Part shown: positions 26,915-36,970 of the stretch, piece after piece | Position numbering within the stretch: the first letter of the stretch is position 1 | Layout of the letters: each line of letters begins with the position of its first letter | Origin: Marinobacter sp. | Lineage (GTDB): Bacteria; Pseudomonadota; Gammaproteobacteria; Pseudomonadales; Oleiphilaceae | Assembly: GCA_018402255.1 (NCBI GenBank) | Contig: JAGYIS010000002.1 | Coordinates: forward strand, 124,001 to 188,000 | Reading direction: 5' to 3' | DNA: 64,000 nt | Translations under genes and position numbers: made by a program | Notes under the pieces: generated by a model | Seen by the model: only the letters and a program-made list of their open reading frames with translations | Told to the model about the DNA's origin: nothing | Database searches by the model: none

Positions 26915-27244
26915 TTATCGATATTCAATGTGCATTTCGACATCAATATCCCGCTCCAGCAATTCGATTTCCAGCTCTTTCATCACTTCCTGGTACACCA
27001 TTTTACGGGTCATCACCGGTAGCCTGTCAGCCAGTGCCCGCCCGGTTCGGGATTCACGCTTGGCCAGTGCAATCGGATCGAGAACTCTCATCGTAAGCAC
27101 CAGTTCCGGATCTTGATGGTGATCGCTGATACCCTCGGTTTCCAGCATGTGAGTGATCATTTTGCGTTGTTCCAGCACTTGCCATAAGAGAAGGCCGCTG
27201 AACAGCAGCAGAACCAGGCTTGTCAGGGTCAGGAATGTGATCAA
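26915..27244 (-). CDS. Small single-span membrane protein, function unknown
   Basis: A 109-residue product with one N-terminal hydrophobic segment (about residues 3-22) and a charged cytoplasmic part ending in VMKELEIELLERDIDVEMHIEYR. No family recognised. It is probably co-transcribed with the gene that starts 13 bases after it, which has the same layout (one anchor, helical tail). Confidence 0.6.
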   Translation of the reverse strand: MITFLTLTSLVLLLFSGLLLWQVLEQRKMITHMLETEGISDHHQDPELVLTMRVLDPIALAKRESRTGRALADRLPVMTRKMVYQEVMKELEIELLERDIDVEMHIEYR

Positions 27245-27428
27245 GGTAATGCCTCCGTGGTCTTTTAACCTTTGATACAGTGTGCAACAGGCGGCATGAC
27301 AAACGATTGGCCGGCTGGACGCCGATCGCTGTGCATCGGAGAAAGTCGACCGGTGGCGAAACCTGTTAACATCGGCGTCTACCTTTTGGAAGCGCCTTCA
27401 ATATTTGTAACACAACAAGGAACAGAAT

Positions 27429-27836
27429 ATGGTTTGGCTTAAAGCGTTTATAGCGGGATTGCTGGCAACGTTGATTTTCCACCAGGGGCTTTTTGCCGTT
27501 TTCTATTTGTTGGGGGCGGCCCCGGCGGCACCTTACAATTTCACTCCGGTGCCGCCGCTGGGCGTACCATCGGTGCTTTCTCTGGCCTTTTTTGGTGGTT
27601 TGTGGGGCATCGCCTTATGGGCCGTTGCCGGTCGTCTCATGGGTGCACGTTATTGGCTGGTCCATATTGCGCTTGGTGCCATTGGCCCGACCGCGGTTGC
27701 CATGCTGGTGGTATTCCCGATGAAAGATCTGGCAGTGTCAGCCCAGACCTGGGTTGGTGGCCTGATCCTTAATGGATTCTGGGGCCTCGGTGTCGCGGTC
27801 TTCATGCTGTTGATGGCCGCAAGAGCCAAACGCTGA
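27429..27836 (+). CDS. Small integral membrane protein, function unknown
   Basis: A 135-residue hydrophobic protein with about four predicted membrane spans (near residues 3-28, 48-68, 76-97, 108-130). The motif PVPPLGVPSVLSLAFFGGLWG joins spans one and two. I do not know a named family for it. It starts after an AAGGAAC and lies 50 bases before the saccharopine-dehydrogenase-like gene, with which it may be co-transcribed. Confidence 0.75.
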   Translation: MVWLKAFIAGLLATLIFHQGLFAVFYLLGAAPAAPYNFTPVPPLGVPSVLSLAFFGGLWGIALWAVAGRLMGARYWLVHIALGAIGPTAVAMLVVFPMKDLAVSAQTWVGGLILNGFWGLGVAVFMLLMAARAKR

Positions 27837-27886
27837 ACCTGATTACAACCCCATACATTTCCATCTCTGCAAATTAAGGACGAACA

Positions 27887-29126
27887 ATGACCAATTCCAA
27901 GCAGGCAGATTTCGATCTGGTCGTATTTGGCGCCACCAGTTTTGTGGGCCAGATATTGACACGCTACCTGGTAGAAAATTACGGCGTGGGTGCCGAGGTT
28001 AAGTGGGCCATCGCAGGGCGGTCTGAAGGCAAACTCAATGACTTGAAAGGCGAACTCGGAGATGCCGCGTCCAAGCTGCCGGTTCTGCTGGCTGATGCCG
28101 CCGATGAAGATGCTGTTACAGCGATGTGCCGGCAAACCCGTGTCGTCATCTCGACGGTTGGCCCCTACGCTTTGTTCGGCGAGCCTTTGGTGAAAGCCTG
28201 CGTCGCCACCGGTACCGATTACTGCGACCTGACTGGCGAAGTACAGTGGATCCGCCGCATGGTCGAGCGCTACGAAGATCAGGCCAAACAAACCGGAGCG
28301 CGGATTGTTCACTGTTGCGGGTTTGACTCCATCCCGTCAGACATGGGTGTCTGGTTCTTGCAGCAACAAGCCGAAGAAACCTTTGGCAAGCCATGTCAGG
28401 ACGTACGTATGCGGGTGAAAGTTGCCAAGGGCGGGTTATCGGGCGGCACAGTTGCCTCCATGATCAACGTGGCCAAAGAAGCCGGTGCCGATCCCAAGCT
28501 CCGTAAAGAGCTGGCAAACCCCTTCTCGATTTGCCCTGAAGGGCATCGTTCGAAGGCGCGTCAGCCGAGCCTGAAAACTGCTGAATACGACAAGGATTTT
28601 GGCGTCTGGCTGGCTCCTTTTGTGATGGGCGCCATCAACACTCGGGTTGTGCATCGTTCCAATGCAATGCAGAACGCCCGGTACGGCGCAGAATTTACCT
28701 ACGATGAAGCCATGATGACCGGCAAAGGCGCCAAGGGGCGGTTGACCGCCTACGGTATCACCGCAGCGCTGGGCGCCTTTTTACCGCCTCGGCCATCAAG
28801 CCCACCCGCTGGGTGGTTGAGAAGCTTGTGCCGAAGCCGGGTGAAGGTCCCAGCCTGGAAGACCAGGAAAACGGGTTCTATGATCTGCGTTTCGTTGGCC
28901 GCACCCCGGATGGTAAAACCATCATTACCAAGGTGACCGGTGACCGTGATCCCGGTTATGGCTCGACCGCCAAAATGCTCGGCGAGGCAGGTCTTTGTCT
29001 GGCTTTCGATGTTCAGGAAGCCACCAAGGGGGCTTCTGGACACCGGCTTCTGCGCTGGATGGAAAGTTGCTGGACAGACTGACCAGCAAGGCCGGCCTGA
29101 CCTTCGAGGTGCTTGAGACCCGTTAG
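27887..29126 (+). CDS. Saccharopine-dehydrogenase-like oxidoreductase, two frame breaks
   Basis: A trans-acting enoyl-reductase-like protein of about 413 residues. The N-terminal Rossmann motif VVFGATSFVGQILTRYL is followed by AIAGRSEGKL, and TDYCDLTGEVQWIRRMVERY is the family signature. The frame breaks in the T5 run at 28778-28782 and in the G5 run at 29028-29032; adding one base to each joins TASAIKPTRWVVEKLVPKP and GFWTPASALDGKLLDRLTSK to the C-terminus. Both sites point to missing bases. Substrate unknown; relatives in actinobacteria act on lipids. Confidence 0.83.
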
Positions 29127-29128
29127 GG

Positions 29129-30747
29129 TCAGTACAGGTGTAATGTGTGGTCGGACGGCAACAAGGCGTCCGGTCCATGCCCCAGGCAGATGACCGCGCG
29201 CCCCTGCAACCATTGGTTGATCTGGGGAGCTATTCGTTCACGGGTCTCGGAATCGACTCCGGTAAACGGCTCGTCCAGAACCACCAGTGCAGCGTCACTC
29301 AGTAACACTCGTGCCAGCACCAGGCGGCGCGCTTCGCCGCCGGATAGTCGATTGCCAGCGCTGCCGAGCCATGTGTCGAGCCCGTCGGTTTCGGCGCCAA
29401 ACCTCTCTGCCAACGCAACCAACTCCAGAACCCGCCACAGGTCGCCATCGTTTGCGTTCGGATTGCCCAGCAGCAAGTTGGCCCTCACCGTATCGTCAAA
29501 CACCACGGTTTTCTGCGTGAGATAGGCACAGGGCAAGGCTGCGATCACGCCACCTGTCGGAGCTAACAAACCGGCGATGGTATCTGCCAGAGTGGATTTC
29601 CCAGCTCCCGACGTGCCAACGATTCCCAGACGCTCGCCTTCGGCAACAGTCAGGGAATAGTGGGTCAGGATGGCCGCCTGGCCGGCATAGCCGACAGATA
29701 GGTCGCGCACAACGAGTGCATGACCTTTGAGCAGGTTTGGCTCGGCTGGCGTCCGGTTGCCAAGCTTGGAGCTTGGGGTGACTTGTTCATTCAGTCTTCG
29801 GGCAGCGGATAGGGTGCCCCCAGTTTGGCAAACGCATCTGGCAGCATGGCATAAACTTCGATCAAGCCCAGCAGCGCAATGGGCAATAAAACAAGAACCG
29901 GGCCGCTCAATTGGCCCTGGTGATACAGCTCGGCGCCAGACCAAAGCGCAATGACAACCGCCAGATTCACCAACAAAGTAGATGCTGCCTGGTGCCAACC
30001 GGCCTGGCTGTCGACTCGTGCCTGGGTTCGAGACACCGATCGGGCCTGACGCATCAACCAGCCCGCATGCTTGCCCGTGCGACCTGCCGCTGTCAGTTCG
30101 GCGTAACCTTCAAGATGTTCGATCACATCGCCCCGTAGGGCTTCATATTGATCACTGAGCTGCCCTGACAGTGGTTGGGTCTTGGTGAACACCCGGCGAG
30201 TCGACAGATAGAGGGCGAGTGTGCAGATGGCCAGGACACAAAGAGCGAGAATGCCGGAGAACAATGCCCAGGTGGTGAGCACCAGAATAAGACTAACCAC
30301 CACGGCAAGTCCGGCCGGTGCAATCACCCTGAGATAGATGGTGTCCAGTGCATCCACATCGGCCGTAAGCCGCGACAACCACTGAGCGCCTGTTTTGCCA
30401 CCGCGTTCCCGTTGACTGGCACCGGCCATCCGGTCAAACAGGGCGACTCGAATATCAGTCAACAACTGCAGAACCGTATTGTGGTTATAGACCCGCTCAA
30501 GATATCTCGCGACGGTGCGTGACACTGCAAAGAATCGAATGCCACCGCCCGGCACATAGAGGTTGATGTAAGCCTGAGACCCTGCCGCCAGGAGCAGGCC
30601 AACCAATGCGGTTTCGGTCAGAAACCAGCCGGACAACGCGAGCAGGCTGAGGCCAGAGAGCAAAGTCACCAACAGGAGGAGCGCGCCAACGGTCAGCCGG
30701 CCGCGACGCTGAAATATCAGCTTCAGCCAGGGCCGGAGTTCATGCAT
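29129..30747 (-). CDS. cydC: Cysteine/glutathione ABC exporter subunit CydC, one frame break
   Basis: The second half of the CydDC heterodimeric ABC exporter, about 539 residues, which moves thiols to the periplasm and is needed to assemble the bd oxidase. An N-terminal six-span domain is followed by an ATPase (GTSGAGKST, LSGGEARRLVLARV, VVLDEPFTG). The frame breaks in the C5 run at 29817-29821; one more G on the coding strand joins AKLG to GTLSAARRLNEQVT. ATG 30747 overlaps the cydD stop by 8 bases. Confidence 0.9.
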
Positions 30748-32416
30748 CCCGAACCTCCCCATCATTAACAATCAATGTGCGGTCGGCCAAGGCTAGCAGC
30801 GCATTATGGTGAGTTGAGAACACCAGCGTTTTGCCGGATTCCGCCAACTTGTGTAACGCTTCCAGGACCACAATCTCGCTGGTTGCATCAAGCCCCGCGG
30901 TCGGCTCATCAAGCAGAATCAACTGGTAATCGGCGACGAAAATCCGGGCCAGACTTAACCTGCGGGCCTGACCGCCAGATAGCCCTTGTCCGTCCTCTGC
31001 AATCTGGCTGTGAATGCCCTGAGCGCGGCTCTCAAGCACACTTCCCAGACCAACCCGCCGCAGCGCTGAGTCAATAGCAATGTCTGAAGCCTCCGGGCAG
31101 GTCAAGCGCAGATTGTCGGCCCAGGAACCCTGAATCCAGAATCCCCGCTGACCAAGCCAGCCAAACGGCAACTGCCCCGGAGGCTTGCCAAACACGCTGA
31201 CAACGCCCTGGGTTGGCGTTATGAAACCCGCCATCAAATGCAGCAGGGAAGACTTGCCCCCACCAGAGGGGCCGGTCAGGGCAACGGATTGCCCTTGGAG
31301 TACCGACAGGTTCAGGTTGCGTAGAACTGGTTTGCCGGTCTCGTAGTGCAGTGAAACGTCACTCAGCGAAATGCGGTTATCGGGCATTGCCTGCGGGCGC
31401 TTTGGTTTTGACGTGTTGGCCCCTGCGGGCTGGTTCAGCCGTGAGAGAATCTCCGCGCCGGCGCCAAGGGCGGATGCCCGATCATGGTAGTGTTGCGACA
31501 GAATTCGTAACGGCTGGAAGAACTCGGGTGCCAGCAACAGGATCAGCAACCCCGAAAACAGGGTCAGGTCGGCGCTGGGCCCGTAACTGATGTATCCCAA
31601 CAACCCAAAGCCGACGTATATCGCAATAACGGCGATGGCAACCGACGCAAAAAACTCGAGCACGGCGGAGGATAGAAACGCCACCTTCAGCGTTTTCATG
31701 GTAATGCGTCGATACTGATCTGAGCGCCGATGCAAGGCATCGCTGGCGCTGCGGGTTTGTCCAAACAATTGCAGAGTGGTGAGCCCGCGGATCTTGTCCA
31801 GGAACTGGCCAGACAGGCGGCTGATAATCTCAAAGTGTTGTTGATTGACCTTTTCGGCGCCCATGCCTACTAACGCCATGAACAGCGGAATCAAAGGCGC
31901 GGACAGCAACAAGAAGATTCCAGCCAGCCAGTCGAGCCAAAACACCAGCGCCAGAATGACGACCGGGATAATGACGGCCAGAAACATCTGCGGTAAGAAG
32001 CGGGCAAAGTAACCGTGCAAGGCTTCAACGTGGTCGAGCCATTCCCGTGCCAGGCTGCCGGCCGAAGCGTCCGCAAGCGAAACCGGACCAGCATCGCCCC
32101 AATGCCGGTGCAGCTGACGCCGCGCATCCCGGCGAACCTGTTCGCTGCAACGTGCCGCAAAGTGGGATTGCATACCCTGGCCGGCGGCCCGAACCAGCAG
32201 CACGACAATCAAGCCAATAAAGCTCGAGGTGAGCCCGGTCGCGGATTGTCCTTCAATGACGATCTGATGCACCAACCAGGCCAGCAACGCCATCTGGGTG
32301 ACCGTCGCCAGCCCGGTCAGGCCACCAGCCAGCACGGTAAACTGAGCCCAACGCTGGCTGTTCCGGGCTAGCCCGGAAAGCCATTGTCGAACATCAGCCT
32401 GGGCCGGTTCCGCCAC
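30740..32416 (-). CDS. cydD: Cysteine/glutathione ABC exporter subunit CydD
   Basis: The first half of the CydDC exporter, 558 residues. An N-terminal membrane domain (about residues 20-300) is followed by an ATPase with Walker A GPSGGGKSS, LSGGQARRLSLARI and LLDEPTAGLD. The start lies immediately after the cydB stop with no gap, so it is translated in the same message as cydA and cydB. CydDC keeps the periplasm suitable for heme d insertion. Confidence 0.92.
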   Translation of the reverse strand: MAEPAQADVRQWLSGLARNSQRWAQFTVLAGGLTGLATVTQMALLAWLVHQIVIEGQSATGLTSSFIGLIVVLLVRAAGQGMQSHFAARCSEQVRRDARRQLHRHWGDAGPVSLADASAGSLAREWLDHVEALHGYFARFLPQMFLAVIIPVVILALVFWLDWLAGIFLLLSAPLIPLFMALVGMGAEKVNQQHFEIISRLSGQFLDKIRGLTTLQLFGQTRSASDALHRRSDQYRRITMKTLKVAFLSSAVLEFFASVAIAVIAIYVGFGLLGYISYGPSADLTLFSGLLILLLAPEFFQPLRILSQHYHDRASALGAGAEILSRLNQPAGANTSKPKRPQAMPDNRISLSDVSLHYETGKPVLRNLNLSVLQGQSVALTGPSGGGKSSLLHLMAGFITPTQGVVSVFGKPPGQLPFGWLGQRGFWIQGSWADNLRLTCPEASDIAIDSALRRVGLGSVLESRAQGIHSQIAEDGQGLSGGQARRLSLARIFVADYQLILLDEPTAGLDATSEIVVLEALHKLAESGKTLVFSTHHNALLALADRTLIVNDGEVRDA

Positions 32417-33418
32417 TCAGTGGTACCCCTCACCAGCACGGACCTTGCCCCGGAATACCCAGTAGGTCCAGGCGGTATAGGTCAGCACGATGGGGATGAC
32501 AAAGAGCAGCCCGAGCAGCAGGAACAGCTGCGATTCATAGGCAGAGGCGGCATCCCACAGGGTGTATTCCGGCGGAACCACATAGGGCCAGCGGCTGACA
32601 ATCAAGCCCAGGTAAGTGGTGATGAACAGCCCCATGGTTGCCACAAAGGGCATGCCTTCGAAGCGGTTGCGAACCGAGCGCCAGATCTGGAATGCACAGA
32701 GCAGGGTCAGTGCCGGCAAAACCCAGATCACCGTGATGTGATCAAACCAGCGCTCACGAACCATGTCATCCACAAACGGAGTCCATACGCTGATGATGGC
32801 GAAGATCACCAGCACTGCGATCAACAATGGCGTGGTGATGCGGTACGCCCATTCCTGCAACCGGCCTTCGGTCTTCATGATCAGCCAGGTGGAGCCCAGC
32901 AAGGCATAACCGGCAAGCAGTCCCAGACCAGTCAACACCGTAAAGGGTGTCAGCCAGTCCAGTGCGCCACCAGAATAGGCACCGTTAGTGGTTTCAAAGC
33001 CCTGGATATAGGCGCCAACCACAGCACCCTGAGCAAACGCAGCGATGGTGGAGCCGCCGGCAAAGGCCCAGTTCCAGAGATAGCGGGAGGTCCGGGCCTT
33101 AAACCGGAACTCGAAGGCCACACCTCGGAAAATCAATCCAGAGAGCATCAGAAACACGCCGATATAGAGCGCAGGAAGGATGATGGAGTACACCAGCGGG
33201 AAGGCGGCCAACAATCCGGCGCCGCCAAGCACCAGCCAGGTCTCGTTGCCATCCCATACCGGAGCCACGGTATTCATCATGGTGTCCCGATCAGTCTCAG
33301 ACGGGGCGAAAGGGAACAGTATGCCCACGCCCAGATCGAAACCGTCCATCAACACATACATGATGACGCCAAAGCCGATAATAAATGCCCAGATCAAAGT
33401 CAGATTAAACAGCTCCAT
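32417..33418 (-). CDS. cydB: Cytochrome bd-type quinol oxidase subunit II (CydB/CioB)
   Basis: The second subunit of a bd-type terminal oxidase, 333 residues with about eight to nine spans. The start ELFNLTLIWAFIIGFGVIMYVLMDGFDLGVG and the stretch VAPVWDGNETWLVLGGAGLLAAFPLVY are characteristic. ATG 33418 has a GGAGGG about nine bases upstream. The short length resembles the cyanide-insensitive CioB branch. I see no CydX-type small subunit before cydD. It is second in cydABDC. Confidence 0.93.
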   Translation of the reverse strand: MELFNLTLIWAFIIGFGVIMYVLMDGFDLGVGILFPFAPSETDRDTMMNTVAPVWDGNETWLVLGGAGLLAAFPLVYSIILPALYIGVFLMLSGLIFRGVAFEFRFKARTSRYLWNWAFAGGSTIAAFAQGAVVGAYIQGFETTNGAYSGGALDWLTPFTVLTGLGLLAGYALLGSTWLIMKTEGRLQEWAYRITTPLLIAVLVIFAIISVWTPFVDDMVRERWFDHITVIWVLPALTLLCAFQIWRSVRNRFEGMPFVATMGLFITTYLGLIVSRWPYVVPPEYTLWDAASAYESQLFLLLGLLFVIPIVLTYTAWTYWVFRGKVRAGEGYH

Positions 33419-33420
33419 GA

Positions 33421-34860
33421 TCAAAGCCCTCCTTCATTGACCGGGCGCGCATGATTAACATCACCGCTACCGCGTTCAATTTCAAACGGTACATGGGCGG
33501 CCGATAACGGGCGCGCAGGCCGGTCAGATTCGTGCTCGCCTTCGTCGGCATCTTCCAGGCCCACATAGAGCACCCGCAGCAGGTAGTAGACGCCGGCGCT
33601 GAAGACAAGGCCATACACCACAACATAGCCAATCAGGGTAAATAGGGCCATGCCACCGGTAAGCGATGGTGTGAGCGCCTCGGCCTGGTTCATCATGCCG
33701 TACACCAACCAGGGCGAACGGCCAATTTCGGTGACAAACCAGCCGGCAATTACTGCTATAAAAGGGGTGATACTCATGAACCGTAAACCCTGGAGAAACC
33801 AGCGCTTCTGGTAATACGCACCCTTGCGTCGCAGGACCAGACCAGCAAGGGCAAAGGCAATCATCAGCAGCCCAAGGCCAACCATCACCCGGAACGACCA
33901 GAACACGATGGCGACCGGTGGCTGCTCTTCTACGGCAACCTCATTCAGGCCGGGCACCTCACCGTCCCATTCGTGGGTCAGGATGAAGCTGGCCAGGTTG
34001 GGTACACCAATCTCGAACCGGTTGGTCTGGTTTTCCTGGTCGGGAATGGCGAAAAGCAGCAGTGGCACATTGCGGGAGGTTTCCCAATTACCTTCCATGG
34101 CTGCGACTTTCACCGGTTGATGTTCCATGGTATTCAAACCATGAAAGTCACCAATGACCGCCTGGGCCGGGGCAAGGAACAACAACATCCACAAGCACAT
34201 AGACAAGGCCTTGCGGTTAGCTTCCACCTCACGCCCGCGAAGCAGGTACCAGGCGCTGACACCAGCCACCACAAAGCCCCCGGTCAGGAACGACGCCATG
34301 ACCATATGGGCGAACCGATAGGGGAAAGAGGGATTGAATATGGCCTGAGACCAGGACGTGACATGGAAGACGCCGTCTCTCAGCTCCACACCCGCGGGTG
34401 TGTGCATCCAACTGTTGGCAGACAGTATCCAGAATGAAGAGATGAAGGTGCCAACTGCCACCATAATGGCGGCGAACAGGTGAACGCCCGCTGGTACCTT
34501 GTGACGACCGAAAAGCAACACACCCAGAAATGCGGCCTCCAGGAAAAATGCCGTGATCACCTCATAGCTGAGCATGGGGCCGAGAAAGTTGGCCGAGGCC
34601 TGGGAAAAGTTGCTCCAATTGGTACCGAACTGAAACGACATCACAATGCCGGATACCACGCCCATCCCGAATACCACGGCAAACACTTTGGTCCAGAAGG
34701 ACGACAGTTTTTCCCACAGCGGATTGCCGGTCTTGAACGCCAGACCTTCAAGGACAGCGATGAAAGACGCCAGTCCGATGGAAAACACCGGAAAGATGGC
34801 GTGAAATGACACCACAAACGCGAACTGGATTCGCGACAGGATGAGAGGGTCGAGTTCCAT
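33421..34860 (-). CDS. cydA: Cytochrome bd-type quinol oxidase subunit I (CydA/CioA)
   Basis: The catalytic subunit of a bd-type quinol oxidase, 479 residues, which reduces oxygen to water at high affinity and binds hemes b and d. MELDPLILSRIQFAFVVSFH contains the axial-ligand region, and GWFVTEIGRSPWLVYG carries the conserved GRSPW. The quinol loop is short, as in CioA. ATG 34860 (GGAGG six bases ahead) is the likely start although an upstream frame is open. Confidence 0.94.
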   Translation of the reverse strand: MELDPLILSRIQFAFVVSFHAIFPVFSIGLASFIAVLEGLAFKTGNPLWEKLSSFWTKVFAVVFGMGVVSGIVMSFQFGTNWSNFSQASANFLGPMLSYEVITAFFLEAAFLGVLLFGRHKVPAGVHLFAAIMVAVGTFISSFWILSANSWMHTPAGVELRDGVFHVTSWSQAIFNPSFPYRFAHMVMASFLTGGFVVAGVSAWYLLRGREVEANRKALSMCLWMLLFLAPAQAVIGDFHGLNTMEHQPVKVAAMEGNWETSRNVPLLLFAIPDQENQTNRFEIGVPNLASFILTHEWDGEVPGLNEVAVEEQPPVAIVFWSFRVMVGLGLLMIAFALAGLVLRRKGAYYQKRWFLQGLRFMSITPFIAVIAGWFVTEIGRSPWLVYGMMNQAEALTPSLTGGMALFTLIGYVVVYGLVFSAGVYYLLRVLYVGLEDADEGEHESDRPARPLSAAHVPFEIERGSGDVNHARPVNEGGL

Positions 34861-35015
34861 TAATACCTCCGGTAACTCAAACAAGTCATAACGAACGGGC
34901 CAGCGCGCCCGTTCAGCCGCTGCCTTATGGCTTTTTGTTATGTTGTTTTACCGGCAGATGGGTGTGATGCTACCGGCAAAGTAGCAAAACACGATAGGGC
35001 AGTTTGTCGCACCCC

Positions 35016-35029
35016 TTGATCTAAAACAA
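35016..35029. promoter_or_regulatory. Candidate Anr/Fnr box upstream of cydA
   Basis: TTGATCTAAAACAA matches the Anr/Fnr consensus TTGAT-N4-ATCAA with one mismatch. It lies about 155 bases upstream of the cydA start and right before the divergent methyltransferase gene. Oxygen-responsive control of cydABDC would fit, but it could as well serve the methyltransferase. Confidence 0.4.
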
Positions 35030-35043
35030 TTATGGTGAGCCGA

Positions 35044-35667
35044 ATGAGCTTTTACGAGGACCGAATTCTCCCGCACGTTATCGACAAAGCCTGCTCCATG
35101 GGCCAGGTAATGAAGCTGCGAAGTCAGGTTGTGCCAAGAGCCAAGGGTCGGGTACTTGAGGTAGGGATGGGCTCGGGAATCAACCTGGAGTTTTATAACC
35201 AGGATCAGGTTGAGATGGTGTACGGGCTGGAACCGTCAGAGGGTATGCGACGCAAAGCGATCCCAAACCTGAGCCGCTCACCGATACAGGTCGAATGGCT
35301 GGATCTGCCGGGCGAGAAGATTCCCCTTGCGGATGATTCGGTGGATACCGTTTTGCTCACATTTACCTTGTGCACCATTCCGGACTGGCACGCTGCCTTG
35401 CTTCAGATGAAAAGGGTACTCAAACCAGGCGGTGATTTATTGTTTCTCGAGCATGGCGAAGCCCCTCATGAAGGCATCCGGAAATGGCAGCATCGCATCA
35501 CACCGGGCTGGAAAATGCTTGCAGGCGGCTGTCATCTTAACCGTCAGATCGCAGATCTGATCCGCCACGCGGGATTTGACATTCAGGAGCTCGAAAACCT
35601 GTACATGCCTAATGCCCCGAAAATCGCCGGTTTTATCTACAAAGGCCGAGCCACAAAGCCGGTTTAG
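35044..35667 (+). CDS. Class I SAM-dependent methyltransferase
   Basis: A UbiE/Methyltransf_11-type enzyme of 207 residues. The SAM loop VLEVGMGSGINLEFYNQD is near residue 37, and LPLADDSVDTVLLTFTLCTI type motif (here IPLADDSVDTVLLTFTLCTI) follows. The C-terminal TPGWKMLAGGCHLNRQIADL is typical of arsenite-methyltransferase-like and phospholipid methyltransferases. Start ATG 35044 is preferred over ATG 35032 because GGTGAG sits five bases ahead. Substrate unknown. Confidence 0.85.
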   Translation: MSFYEDRILPHVIDKACSMGQVMKLRSQVVPRAKGRVLEVGMGSGINLEFYNQDQVEMVYGLEPSEGMRRKAIPNLSRSPIQVEWLDLPGEKIPLADDSVDTVLLTFTLCTIPDWHAALLQMKRVLKPGGDLLFLEHGEAPHEGIRKWQHRITPGWKMLAGGCHLNRQIADLIRHAGFDIQELENLYMPNAPKIAGFIYKGRATKPV

Positions 35668-35777
35668 GTGAGGATTTTAAAGGATTTTCGTTATTCGCGG
35701 GGTGATCAACGGCAACGGAATTGCGTTACGCCATCGGGCCTTATACAATTCCGCCCTCCAAGCATGTCCCCTCCGAT

Positions 35778-35864
35778 GCCCGGATGGTGAAATTGGTAGA
35801 CACAAGAGACTTAAAATCTCTCGACCGTTAGGTCGTGCCGGTTCGATTCCGGCTCCGGGCACCA
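35778..35864 (+). tRNA. tRNA-Leu(TAA)
   Basis: An 87-base tRNA including the encoded CCA. The acceptor arms are GCCCGGA and TCCGGGC, the anticodon stem is AGAGA/TCTCT around CTTAAAA (anticodon TAA, reads UUA), the long variable arm CGACCGTTAGGTCG is class II, and the T arm GCCGGTTCGATTCCGGC is canonical. Confidence 0.96.
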
Positions 35865-35906
35865 TTTCTGTTGATGATCATTTCCTTCCCATTGGTTACT
35901 GGCAGT

Positions 35907-35939
35907 CAAAAAAAACCGCCCCTTGGGTCAAGAAGCGGC
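35907..35939 (-). terminator. Intrinsic terminator of the PEP-CTERM gene
   Basis: On the minus strand CCGCTTCTTG pairs with CAAGGGGCGG (ten pairs, two of them G-T), followed by eight T. It lies 30 bases past the PEP-CTERM stop. It also separates this gene from the tRNA transcript. Confidence 0.85.
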
Positions 35940-35969
35940 TTTTAACTGCGCGACTAACAGATTCGAGGA

Positions 35970-36698
35970 TCAGGCAGTCTGACGCATTCTTCTGCGTACA
36001 CCCAATCCCAATAAGCCAAGACCCAACAGTGCAAGGGTGGAAGGCTCCGGGACGGATACTGGACGAGAAGTGATCAAACCTCTCAGCTCAGCTGTTGATG
36101 CTTTCTCTTCTTTGGTCCAGAACTCGCTGGCCAGCAAGCCGTTATAGAAGAAGCCCTCAATATCAACAAAGTAGTCAATACCGCCAATATTGAAGCTGTC
36201 TGATGCGCCTACGTTCAGGGCAAACGTTACTCTGTCGGCACAACCATTTTTGTTTATGCCAACGCCGTTGGTGCCGCCATCAGCACAGGGGTTGTCAGAG
36301 TTGGTTGTTTCCCAATGCTGAAACTCGAATACGGATGTGACCGTTTCAACAACACCGTCGATATCCAGGGTGGAGTCAACGGTTAATTGCGCAGACGTCA
36401 GCGAAGGCGCATAGACCGGGTAATTGAAGTGAGTAAACGTGCCGAGATTGAAGTTTACGTTCTCGGCCACCAGAGCAGGCGTTGCCGCACTGTCGAATCG
36501 ATAACCACTTTGGTTTCCGCCGGATACCGGGCCACCCCAGCGTATTTCACTGGTGCCCTGACCGTTTACGTCCGGGAAAGCTGGGGTAGTTGCGGTCCAG
36601 ATTCCGGTAACAGAGGTCAGGTTAATCACGGCGGCACTGGCTGTGCCAGCAGACAACAAAGCGGCGGTTGCGCCAGCAACCATTAGTTTCTTGATCAT
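35970..36698 (-). CDS. THxN-family PEP-CTERM exported protein
   Basis: A 242-residue secreted protein. The signal peptide MIKKLMVAGATAALLSAGTASA is followed by a beta-rich body with the THFNYP (THxN) motif near residue 90, and the C-terminus VPEPSTLALLGLGLLGLGVR is a PEP-CTERM sorting signal cleaved by an exosortase. No exosortase gene is in the window. Surface anchoring or export with exopolysaccharide is the family expectation. It is a single gene with its own terminator. Confidence 0.88.
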   Translation of the reverse strand: MIKKLMVAGATAALLSAGTASAAVINLTSVTGIWTATTPAFPDVNGQGTSEIRWGGPVSGGNQSGYRFDSAATPALVAENVNFNLGTFTHFNYPVYAPSLTSAQLTVDSTLDIDGVVETVTSVFEFQHWETTNSDNPCADGGTNGVGINKNGCADRVTFALNVGASDSFNIGGIDYFVDIEGFFYNGLLASEFWTKEEKASTAELRGLITSRPVSVPEPSTLALLGLGLLGLGVRRRMRQTA

Positions 36699-36970
36699 GA
36701 GAGACGCTCCCTGTGGGCAAGTCGTTGTTATGCGGCGATCGGAACAGGTCTTTCCGATACACTCGCGAAAATCGCAGCAAGCTCAATGCCCAGCCGGTAA
36801 AACCCTTAAAATTACAATGGAAAAGTACAAATAGTGATCAGTTTGGGTGGTGTCAAATCGGCTGTGATGTAAAAAATTTGGACGCTCAATCTATTGGCGG
36901 AAAGTCGCTTCGACAGGACGGGATGAGTTGGTGATACTGGGAGGATTGCCTGGCTAAGGGAGGTTTAAAC

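Noticed and set aside
32384..33454. Plus-strand open frame opposite cydB
   Set aside because: Antisense of a conserved membrane protein; rich in H, Q and G as expected from reverse reading of hydrophobic codons.
35677..35865. Minus-strand open frame over the tRNA
   Set aside because: This is antisense to tRNA-Leu and is a familiar false gene.
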